Both the position numbers and the translations under genes were made by a program. From Spisula solida (taxonomy: Eukaryota; Mollusca; Bivalvia; Venerida; Mactridae), in assembly GCA_947247005.1 (NCBI GenBank), contig OX365945.1, positions 37,440,551-37,504,550 on the forward strand: 64,000 nt of DNA, given 5' to 3'. This document shows positions 15,401 to 27,400 of the stretch, piece after piece. A model generated the notes under the pieces. It saw only the letters and a program-made list of their open reading frames with translations, searched no databases and was not told the DNA's origin. Position 1 is the first letter of the stretch; each line of letters starts with the position of its first letter.

Positions 15401-18400
15401 CTTTGATCTGGAGACCACTGGATTCGGTATACATTACTCTACTTGACATATTTAATATTAAAATTTTAGCGTGTTTGTTGATTGACCTGTCGGGAGTGGA
15501 TATATTCTTAGCATCGTTGCCGGGTTTAAACTAGAATAAATTCTCTACCTAATTTGAATGGTGCACATTTCCGACTATTTCCGGTAACTTTAACTGCTGT
15601 TTGCGTTTGCCCGCCGGAGGTTAACAGAAGAGTGTAGTGTTTTATAATGGGTCATTTTCGTAAACGATAAATAATGTTAACAATTACTCCTGAGGTTGCA
15701 TTGTCGGATATCCGTAGCTTGCGGGATTTGGATTCAGGACTAGTTGATATTGTTGATAAGTCAAAAGCCGCGTGACTTTGCAGCGCATTTGTTAGGATGG
15801 TATGATGAGAGAAGCATCAAGGTAATGATGAAGTTACAGGCTCGTTACCTTAAATAACATGAATTTTGTTGTTGTTCTTTTTCAGGAGACGAAGCAGATA
15901 TTATTCAGTTAGCTGCTTTAGAGCTCAACACTGAAAAGACTTTCAGCGCCTATGTTTTCCTACCGGCTGGTTTCATTCCGAAAGTTGTCAGTAAGTTGAC
16001 AAACATTGAAATCCATGGCACGAATATGTATTATAAATGCGACTATGTGGCATCAACAGACACAGAAACATGTCTTACAAATTTCAAACATTTTTTAGAA
16101 TCATTTGGGGAATCTGTGTTAGTTGCGCACAACGCTATGTTTGATGCGAAGATTCTAATTAATTCATGTAAGAAAACAGGTATAGATATAGCAAATATCG
16201 TTGGATTTGGTGACACTCTATCCCTGTTTAAACAAGAATATCCAGAGCGAAAGGCGAACCGTGCGGGTTACAAACAACAAGACCTAGTAAAAGATTTTCT
16301 GGGAATTAACTACGATGCACACAGTGCAGTTGAGGATGTGATGTCACTTTGTAAACTTTTAAAATTGTTGACAATTTTGAAGACAAAATTAAAACATATT
16401 CAGTCAACGAAATTCGAACATGACTAAAAAGAAATGAAAATCAGAAGAAATATATTAAATCTTATGAACAAATTCTTACCATCACCTGCGAAACATGCCC
16501 AGAAGATCATTGACTATTTTAATGCAAATAAACATGCAATTTAAATGCATGCTAATCAAATAAAGCAGTACTGGAGAACTGGTTTTGAAAGATGTTATGT
16601 ATTGCATGATTATCTTGAGACAATAATGTGTTTTAATTTTCTCTTCACTATTGTCAACACATTTCAAAAGTTTACAAGATAATATATAATATTAAAACTG
16701 TCTATACAGTTTAAAACAATTGTGCTGCATCTAGGACTGGCCAATGCTTGAAATGTATGTATTTTGTCTCGCAAACTAGCTAGCCACCTGACTTGATCAT
16801 TTATAACTAAATGGTTGATATGAAAACATTGTGTGTATCACTGTTCATAAACTATTACGTGTAATTAAAAATAACGAATATTGTTGGTTAAAATGGAACA
16901 AATGTGTACTCCTAATTTGATGTTTAATAGCTTTTCTTAACTAAGTTTTAGACCTGAGATAAAAGACAATATTATGTAATATTACAAAACCTTATTTAAA
17001 GATACAGGATGTTGTGTTTCGGGAAATGTCTGATTGAATATTTGAATTATATCATTTTATTGTTGTTAGGCTAATAGATGATCCTACTTGTTCTTGATCG
17101 TAATGTACGTTTAACATTATATTATGTAATTGTACATAACCGTTTTGATTGATACAACCATTTCATCGTGTGATTGACCATTTGATCTGTGATTGATGTT
17201 TGGATGTGAATAAATGAACGTGTATACTGACATTTGATTTCCGATTTGTTGTTGTAAGCCTGGACTGTTACCTGTGACTTAATGAGTGGCTATTGGGCAT
17301 TTAGCTACAACAATGTTAAAAACGCCGTAGTATCCATTTTCCCTGTGCGAAATTACGTACCTAACGATGATTTAACATTGACGTTTTATGCGGCTTCATC
17401 AAATTTTAAAGGCCGACGGCAGTATTTCAAAGTTAATTACTGAAAAATCTTGCGCGGCGACATATACTTTTTTATCAATTAATCTGTTCTACTTGTCCAG
17501 AGCAACATAATGTGAAGTTTTTAAAAAAAGTTACCGTCAGGCTTTTTAGATATTTAAGGGAAAAGGCGATAAATCTAGTAGCAATTTGTTGACGTTTGAG
17601 ACGTCTTTTGAGCGATTTCTGCATACGATATTTATTTTTGGTTAATCAAGTGTAATAAAAACATATAATCAGAACGATAATTTATCGAGCGTTAATATTC
17701 AATTTACAATTTTAAAATCGGCGAATTAATAAAAAAGTTATGTAGTCATAATCAATGTACGGTATGATTCTGTCACCGGGTCCAAAAACGGCGCCAAATA
17801 GCGACGTCATGTGACGTCATTGTAATAAAAACGTTACCACGCAACGCAGATGGGTATGGTATACGTCCGTACTAAGTTTCATGCAAATATGCCAACTTTT
17901 GATTTCGAGCTCGGAAAGTCCCGAGCCACCTTAAGGCTTCTAAGATAACATTTTGACCAAACTTCATGAAGATTAAAGCAAAAATGTGGCCGCCAGAGTG
18001 TTAACACAGTTTCCCTCTTATTTGACCTTTTGACCTAGTTTTTGACCCCACATGACCCAACTTCGAACTTGACCTACATTTCATTGAGATACAACTACTG
18101 ACCAAGATTGATGAAGATCAAAGCAAAAGTATATGAAGCTTATACTTCCACTGCACCATACCATATCATATCATTAACATTACAAACAACAGGGCCCACA
18201 GGGCCCTATGTCGCTGACCTGTTTTTTTCAAATCAGTTGTCATGGCAACCAGAGTTCTGCATTGATTGTAATTCTTTTAGCTTTTTTTAGAAAGGATAAT
18301 CCAAGGAACATTGTTACCCATTTAACATGAAATCCAACAAGTACTTATGGAGAAGAAGATTAAGTCCAAGAGCCACCAATAGACCCCCTCCCCCCCTCCC

Positions 18401-21400
18401 CTAGGGAATTTTGGTCACTATATTTTTCTGAAAGCTAATGGTCCCTGGAGTATTTTCCTAAAGTCTACACTTTGGCCATTGGGGCGTTAAGATTTTTTTG
18501 GGTAAAACATCAAAAAATATAAACGAAAAGTACGAATTTTTGGAATTGGTTAACTACAATCCTTTTTATTATTTTAATTTAAAATAAATCCCTGTAACAG
18601 GTAGATATAAACTTGTCCTATCTAGACGTAAAAAATCAGAGTGCTGCTATTGTGCAAAATGGCTTTTTTGGGGTAAAACGCTAAAAATTATAAGCGAAAA
18701 GTGCGAATTTTTGGAATTTGTGGACTGCATTGGCATTTATTTATTTTTTTTATAAAAAAATAATCTAATTGAAAGATATTATAGTGCAGTTTCAGACCAC
18801 AAACAAGACTGCGTTCAATAAACGCTTATGCCCCCATGGAAGCCTTGCCCATAAAAATCTAAGTCAATCAGGGGCCATAATACTGTAATAATGTTAGATA
18901 GTGTTACATGGCTTTGATAATGTAAGGGGCTTATGATGGTAAACAAGTATGCCAAGTTTTAAGGCAACACCATGATAAACATGATGTAAAATGAAACTGT
19001 CAATTTGGTTTAACCAAGAATTAGACGCTTAATAAGTCTAAGTCCAAAATAAGGTCAATGTGACGGTCAAAATGAGGTTAGGTGATATAGGTGTGTAGAG
19101 AATGTTCAAATACAACAACCATGCAAGTATGAAAGCTTTGTAGCAAGCCATATTAATGCTAGAAGAAACGGTCAATTTGGGTTAACCAAGAATTTGGCCC
19201 TCCAATAAGTCTAAGTCCAAATTAGGTCAAGGTGAAGGTCGAAATGGTGTCAAATGATACCGGTGTGTAGAGGGAGTTTATATACAACATCCATGCAAGT
19301 ATGGGAGCTTTGTAGCAAGCCATAAAAATGCTAGAAGAAACGGTTAATTTGGGTTAACCAGGAATTTGACCCTTCAATAAGTCTAAGTCCAAAATTAGGT
19401 CAATGTGAAGGTCAAAATGAGGTAAGGTTATACAGGCGTGTGGAGAGTGTTCATATACAACATCCATGCAAGTATTAAAGCTTTGTAGCAAGCCATAATA
19501 ATGCTAGAAGAAATGGTCAACTTGGGTTAACAAAGAATTTGGCCCTTCAATAAGTTCAAGTCCAAAATAAGGTCAAGGTGAAGGTCAAAATGGGGTCAGG
19601 TGATACAGGCGTCTGGAGAGTGTTCATATACAACATCCATACAAGTATGGAAGCTTTCTTGCAAGCCATAATGATGCCAGAAGAAACGGTCAATTTGGGT
19701 TAACCGGACGGACGAACGTTGCCAAGTGGTTTAGGAGGAGAAGTCGTTTGAATGAATTGTTGGACGGACGGACAGGTGAATCACTATATGCCTCCGGATC
19801 TATCGATACGGGGGCATAAAAAGCCAAAAATATTGCGGACAAGAATTTAGTATAGAATTATATTGGATATCTTCCAACTTCCAAGGGGCAGAACTGTGTG
19901 AATAATCAGCGAACCGGAATGTGCCGACGATATGCGCATCTCCACTTGGTAGTGAAGCTATCCTTGAAGTTTTGTTAAAATCTGAGCAGTGGTTCTCGAG
20001 AAATAGCCAGGACAAGAATTTAGTATATAGTTATAGTGCGATCTTCCAAGGGGCATAACTGTGTGAATAATCAGCGAACCGGAACGTGCTGACGATATGC
20101 GCATCTCCACTTGGTAGTGAAGCTATCCATGAAGTTTTGTTAAAATCTGAGCAGTGGTTCTTGAGAAATAGCCAGGACAAGAATTTAGTATATAGTTATA
20201 GTGCGATCTTCCAAGGGGCATAACTGTGTGAATAATCAGCGAACCGGAACGTACCGACGATATGCACATCTCCACTTGGTAGTGAAGCTATCCATGAAGT
20301 TTTATTAAAATCTGAGCAGTGGTTCTTGAGAAATAGCCCGGACAAGAATTGGACGGACGGAAGAACGGACGGACGGACAGGTGAATCACTATATATATGC
20401 CTCCCGATCTATCGATACGGGGGCATAAAAACCCTGACATATTGAGCTCATGAAAAAGACATACAGTCCTTGGTAGATATATCTGTAGTCTCCTTCTGGG
20501 GCACTGGTTGTGTCATCGTTTTCTATAGGAACTGACACAACCCTATTTGGCAGCTTGCCCTTGATTTGTAGGACCATGTTGAAAGCGATATATTCAAGAT
20601 TTGAATTATCGGCAAGCTGACCTCATCGCTTCTGCAGTCACTTGTGTACAGTTCGGGAAATACGGCTACGACTCGACATCCCTTCCGTTCACAAGCGGCA
20701 CATTCGGCAACTACGGGCACATTTCTTAACACGATCGTATTCGAGGAGTATTCGGCATCAATTCAGCTTCTTTCTGGAAATGCTCAGGATGGTTAAAATG
20801 ATTACGAAGCCTCGCAGAAGGCTTCCCGAAGATGCCGAGTGAATGACGTAAGATTCCCGAACACCCCGAACTGTTGCCTTTAGTATTGGAATTACCCCGA
20901 AGCACTCCCTAACAAGACCTTCGGCATCTATAAGTTTTAAAATTTGGATGCCAAAGATTTTTCGGTCCCGAAGGCTTCCAGAAGAGTAAAGGAATGACAG
21001 GGAAGGGTTCCAGAACATCGCCAAGGACATGCCGAACCATCCTGATTTGGCAAATTTAGCCTTTGGGGTCCGAGTGGACGGCAGGTCTAATTTAAGCCAT
21101 GTAAAAGAAAGTTCTACCTTTGTTTAACTATTTCCAACTGGTTTGTCCATAAAAAGAAGCCACCTAACTATACGTTTGTGGGCGCGGAGGGACAAAGCGG
21201 CGACTATATGCTCACCCTGCATAAAAATCCCTTTCATTTAAAATTTGGTGAGAAAGGGATATCTTCCCAATGATATTTTTCAAGACAGGTAAAGTGCTTA
21301 CCTGCAAGAGAATCTCCTGAATCGGACACGACACCAACAGATGTGAGTGTTCCAGTATCTGATATAAGCATATTAGGAGACAATGCATCCATATTTAACG

Positions 21401-24400
21401 AGTCACTTTCACTACCAAACAGACCAAACGTGTCACTAGCTGGATTCTCATTTAAACGTCCAGGATTACCGATACCAGCAAGAATGCCATCATCCAGAGT
21501 GCTCAAATTGCTGCTAACATCAAAACCGCCATCAGTGAGTATTTCGTTTTCATTATAGTTTATGGCACTCAACATTGCATCTCCTGAAGCTCCTGTCGTA
21601 CGGTACAGAATATGTGAGCCATGGGACAAAGACGCAGGACTTGGCTGTCCAGCTTCACTTAGACCTGTAGTGGTTATAATGGATAATGGACCAGGAGACA
21701 TCCTTTTCTCATGTTCTGATGTATTGAGAATTTTATGCAGCTGGGCTTGACTCAACATAGGCCCGCCTGGTTGACCTTCTATTCGGATATGTTGCAGTGG
21801 TAACTGTATATTAGCATTTTCACCAATTTTCAGGACAGGAAATCCTGAAAAACATAAAATTTATTTAAACAGTAACTTCTGATGTTACACAATATTATAT
21901 AGTGAAAACTTTTGGATGGGGTCTGTAGCCCATTGGAGGGATTTTTTTTTCAAAATTAAGGTAATTCCCAACTCTTAATCTTTTCTGCACAAGAGGTATC
22001 AAACACCTGATTTTTATGAAGATCACACACTCGTGATAGTGATTGTGCAAACCCATAACAGTTTTGCTTGGTTAGTTTTCAAGATATTTTTAGATTTTGA
22101 GGACCCCCCCCTAAAACTGATATTTGCATGGAACTTGGCATGCACGAAATTTCGTATACACGGAATCACACGATAACGTTTGTTTTAAACTATGCATGTT
22201 ATATGTATTTTAAATGATATTTTAAAATATGTGATTTATCATTTTTAAGTTATACGAAAAAAATAGTTGAACAACATACTGTTTTCGTACATGCAACCAG
22301 TAGAGTAACAATTATAGAAATTTCATGGCAGTTGCTAGGCTAGATTTTTTTAATTGACACTTTAGTGATTTCGGAAATGTCGAAAACCTAGAGTTTACAA
22401 AATACTATAAAATTTGTTTTATAGTAAAATGTGTATATTTAAAGATGAGCCCATGCTCTTTTGCATAAGCTAGTCTATATTCTTACGAAATAAATGCAAA
22501 AGAACATTCCTCTAAAGTAGTCGGGATGCTTGCTAAACAAATATTATTACAATTTTGTATGGGCCTATTATATTACGTTTCACATACGTTGTAGCTAGTA
22601 TTCGCGAGTGTTGGTGTTTCAACGTTTGGAATAAATGGCACATAAAATTTCAGCTATAGCTTTATTCTGCAAGCTTATTATAGTATAATATAGTAATAAC
22701 TTTACAGTAAATTCGCGATTTAAAGACATGAGAACATGCTGACACATCAATTTTAAGTTTTTCGTACTATTTCATCATGGTAGTCAGACACTTTCAATAT
22801 ATTTTCAATATTTACACCGATTTCAAATCTTCCGCTCAACTGAAGAGTTGGGAATCACCTTAAGAGAATTTTTATACTAATTAAATACTGTAGTGCACAG
22901 ACAGAAAATCCAACGCCACACAAAAACGGCGGCACTCATTTTTACTAAAAATCACTTGGTGCAGTGTCCGATAAATCCATTGCCCGAAGCCACCAGAAAT
23001 TTTGGTCAGGTTACCAAATAATTCTAACGTAAGCCCGTCGGGCAACCATAAAATTAAAGGATCAGTAGCATGGTCTTATTCATTTTATAAATCAAGCCTG
23101 TAACTTCCCGTCATAAAATGCCACAGGGCTTGTTAATTATCGAAAATGTGAAAACGCAGACGATAAGAATTGATTAGAATTTCTGTATTTGGAGAGATTT
23201 TAAACCCAACCTTGTTTACCTGTACAGTACATTCCGGAGTATTTACAGAGTTTGTAGCATTTACCAAGTTAACTGAACAAAGTTTAAATATCCGTGCATC
23301 TATAGACATTTTATCAGTTGAGCAATAAATAAACACTTTATGTCGGTAAAGCATGACAAACAGGCCACCAGATTGTCCTCAAGAAAGATTGAATTTGATC
23401 TCTGCTAATTGCTTCTTCCAATAAATTTGCATAATATTCGGACAACAAATTCGGATAAATGACATGAATAAAATGAAGTGGTATTGGTTTCTTAAATATT
23501 GTGTCTTTGTGTTTCTACCTTGCTGACCTGTGTTAACCTTTCAGTTATCCTTACAACAGCTATAAAATGCTGGTATTTACTCCAGGGGTAATTATTCATG
23601 TTGAATAATACAGGTCTGAGGAATCTTTTCCTATAGTGAGGTATTTCAGAAGTTTTGTGTTAGATAATTATCAAAGCTATGGTCAATCTACATGGGAGTA
23701 GGTCTATTCTCCTACATATTTCTTGGATTTTCTAAATAGTTTTTAAACTGAGAATATATTTTTAGGTGAATAAAGTTTCTGTCATTATATAATATATAAT
23801 TACAAATGTTAAATGAAATAGATCATGAGTTACAAACCATATGAGAAGTTCATTAATGTTGATATACCCGGTAATTGGCTTTAATTTTAATCAGTGAGGA
23901 AAAGTTTCAAACATTGAAAGGAGTCAGGACTGTTATTAACACTTTTCATTAACACATCACCAGAAATTTGCTGTCGATATGGAGCAAATTTATATGTCCA
24001 CAGTTAATTTCTCGACGACCAGGAAAATATTAACAAGAGGGCCATGATGGCCCTGAATCGCTCACCTGAATCACCTTGCTCATGATATTTTTATATATGA
24101 AACTGTAGCCTCTTAAAGTGCCCTAAATTTGAGAAAGAACCTTATTAGGATAGTACAGACCAAATTTTATGAAGATCCATCAAGTGTTTCAAGAGAAGAA
24201 GTCTTTAAAAAAAATCTTTTATATGTATATCTCTTATGTAAAATTAAGGGAGGCACGAGGTGGGGCCAATATTGACCCAGGGGTCATGATTTGAGCAATC
24301 TCCGTAAAGGTCCACCAAACAATGCTACTAGTAAAATATCTTAGCTCTATGCCTTGTGGTTCCAGAAAAGATTTTTTTAGTTTTTTCTATATATTTCTTA

Positions 24401-27400
24401 TATAAAATTATGAGATGTCTGGGGTGGGGCCAATATTGACCCGGGGTCACAATTAGAGCAATCTTGGTAGAGGTCCACTACACAATGCTACATGCTTAAT
24501 ATCTAAGCTCTATACCTTGTGGTTCCAGAGAAGATTTTTAAAAGTTGTTTCTAAATATCTCTTATACAAAATTAAGGGACCCCCGGGGCTGGCCAATATT
24601 GACCCAGGGGTCATGATTTGAGCAATCTTGGTGAAGGCCCACTACGCCATGCTTCATGCTAAATATCTAAGCCTTGTGGTTTCTTAGAAGAAGATTTTTA
24701 AAGGATTTGTTACCTGGTTGCCATGGCAACAAGAGTTCTTGATGGATCAACTTTATTTTAGCAAATTTTAAATCCCCCTATGTCAAGAACATTCAGGCAA
24801 AATTTCATTAATATTGGTCAAACGGTTTCAGAGGAGATGTCATTTGAAAGTGTGGACAGACGTACGACGGACGGTGAGTGATCACAATAGCTCACCTTGA
24901 GCACTTTGTACTCAGGAGAGCTAACAAGAGGGCCTAAAGGGCCCTAGGTCGCTCACCTGTTATACCAGTACATGCAAGACCTGTGATTTGACCTAGTGAC
25001 CTAGTTCTTGGCCCCATATGACGCAATATCGAACTTGACCTAGATTTTGTTGAGATGATCACTCTGACCAAGTTTCATAATGATTAGGCAAAAATTGTGA
25101 CCTCTAGTGCCTATACAAGGTTTTTCTATGATTTGACCTTGTGACCTAGTTTTTGACCCCGGATGACCCAATATCCAACTTGACCTAGATTTTGTTGTGA
25201 TGATCATTGTGACCAAGTTTCATAAAGATTAGGTCAAAATTGTGACCTCTAGTGACTACACAAGGTTATTCTATGATTTGACCTTGTGACCTAGTTTTTG
25301 ACCCCGGATGACCCAATATCGAACTTGATCTAGATTTCGTTGAGATGATCATTGTGACCCAGTTTAATAAAGATTAGGTCAAAATTGTGACCTCTAGTAA
25401 CTAAAAGGTTTTTCTACGATTTGACCTCGTAACCTGGTTTTTTACCCCGGATGACCAAATATTGAAATTGACCTAGATTTTGTTCAGATTATCATTGTGA
25501 CCAAGTTCATAAAGATTAAGACAAAATTGTGACCTTTAGTGTCTACATAAGGTTTTTCTATGATTTAACCTTGTGACCTAGTTTTTGACCCCTGATGACC
25601 CAATATCGAACTTGACCTAGATTTTGTTGAGATGATCATTGTGACCAAGTTTCATAAAGATTAGGTCAAAATTGTGACCTCTAGTGACTACACAAGGTTT
25701 TTCTATGATTTGACCTTGTGACCTAGTTTTTGACCCCTAATGACCCAATATCGTACTTGGCCTAGATTTTGTTGAGATGATCATTGTGACCAAGTTTCAT
25801 AAAGATTAAGTCAAAATTGTGACCTCTAGTGACTACACAAGGTTTTTCTATAATTTGACCTTGTGACCTAGTTTTTGACCCCGGATGACCCAATATCGAA
25901 CTTGACCTAGATTTTGTTGACATGATCATTGTGACCAAGTTTCATAAAGATTTAGTCAAAATTGTGACCTTTAGTGTCTACACAAGGTTTTTCTATGATT
26001 TGACCTTGTGACCTAGTTTTTGACCCTGGATGACCCAATATCGAACTTGACCTAGATTTTGTTGAGATGATCATTGTGACCAAGTTTCATAAAGATTAAG
26101 TCCAAATTGTGACCTCTAGTGTCTACAAAAGCAAATTGTTGACGGACGGACGACGGACGAAGAGTGATCACAAAAGCTCACTCTGTCACTTTGGGACAGG
26201 TGAGCTAATAAAACAAGCTATCGTAGTAGTACATGCAAGACCTGTGATTTGACCTAGTGACCTGGCTCTTGACAAAATATTGAACTTGACCTAGATTTTG
26301 TTGAGATGATCATTGTGACCAAGTTTCATAAAGATTATGTCAAAATTATGACCTCAAGTGACTAAACAAGGGTTTTCTATGATTTGAACTTGTGACCTAG
26401 TTGTTGACCCCAATTACCCAATATCGAACTTTACCAAGATTTAGTTGAGATGATCATTGTGGCCAAGTTTCATTAAGATAAGGTCAAATTTGTGACCTCT
26501 AGTGACTACACAAGGTTTTTCTATGATTTGACTTTGTGACCTAGTTTTTGACCCCGGATGACCCAATATCGAACTTGATCTAGATTTTGTTAAAATGATC
26601 ATTCTGACAAAGTTTGATAAAGATTAGGCCAAAATTGTAACCTCTAGTGTCTTCACAAGGTTTTTCTATGATTTGACCTTGAGACCTAGTTTTTGACCCA
26701 GAATGACCCAATATAAAACTTGACCTAGATGTTGTTGAGATGATCATTGTGACCAAGTTTCATAAAGATTATGTCAAAATTATGACCTCAAGTGACAAAA
26801 CAAGGGTTTTCTATGATTTGAACTTGTGACCTAGTTGTTTGTGGACCCCAAATTACCCAATACTGTAAATCACTTAATTTTCGCGTAACCTTTATTTCGC
26901 GATTTTTCGGAAAAAATCAAAATTTTATTTTTCGCGAGATTGTTGAATTCGCATCATTGGAAATGTCCAATTCGCGAATTTGTAGAGCCGAAAATATTTA
27001 ATTATTATTTAATTTACAGACGCTATATGCTTCAAGCATATTTATCAACATTTGCTTACGTTTGTTTACTGGAAATCAAATTAACATGGTGTCATTTGAA
27101 CATCAAACAAGAGGGCCCAAAGGGCCCTAGGTCGCTCACCTGTCGAACTTGACCTAGATTTTGTTGAGATGGTCATTGTGACCAAGTTTTATACAGATGC
27201 CAATGTTGTGACCTCTAGTGACTACACAAGGTTTTTATATGATTGACCGAATGACCTACTTTTTTACCCCAGATGACCCAATATGGAACTTGACCTAGAT
27301 TTTGTTGAGACGATCATTGTGACCAAGTTTCTTAAAGATCAAGCCAAAACTGTGACCTCTATTGACTACACAAGGTTTTTCTATTATTTGACCTTGTGAC

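Larger units (their letters stand above)
10185..17930 (+). mobile_element. Autonomous-type DNA transposon, TTAA target, transposase-exonuclease gene
   Basis: Cut-and-paste DNA transposon of 7746 bp, bounded by TTAA at 10181-10184 and 17931-17934. The flanks belong to one interrupted P1-type core unit, which confirms the insertion edges. The terminal inverted repeats begin GGTGGCTCGGGACTTTCCGA and extend about 560 bp on each side with only a handful of mismatches, pointing to recent activity. The single plus-strand gene (11057-16427) encodes a transposase fused to a 3'-5' exonuclease. The transposase resembles what databases call the Mutator-like transposase domain, while a TTAA duplication fits Kolobok or piggyBac. 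Superfamily is therefore open; I lean to Kolobok. It lies antisense within an intron of the zinc-finger gene. Confidence 0.92.
9973..18140 (+). repeat. P1-type element with GGATCATAGATCC 5' end, split by a transposon
   Basis: The 5' end CAAGAGGATCATAGATCC then CGCTCACCTG leads into core units with CAGAGTGTTAACAAGG and TTGACCCCACATGACCCAAC. The core stops at TTAA 10181-10184 and resumes at TTAA 17931-17934, where the 7.7 kb transposon sits. No 3' hairpin was found after about 18140. Confidence 0.75.

Noticed and set aside
9960..18160. Transposon edges one or more bases out, with an 8-11 bp MULE-type duplication
   Set aside because: Flanking ten bases do not match beyond TTAA, whereas TTAA with the rejoined host repeat fits exactly.
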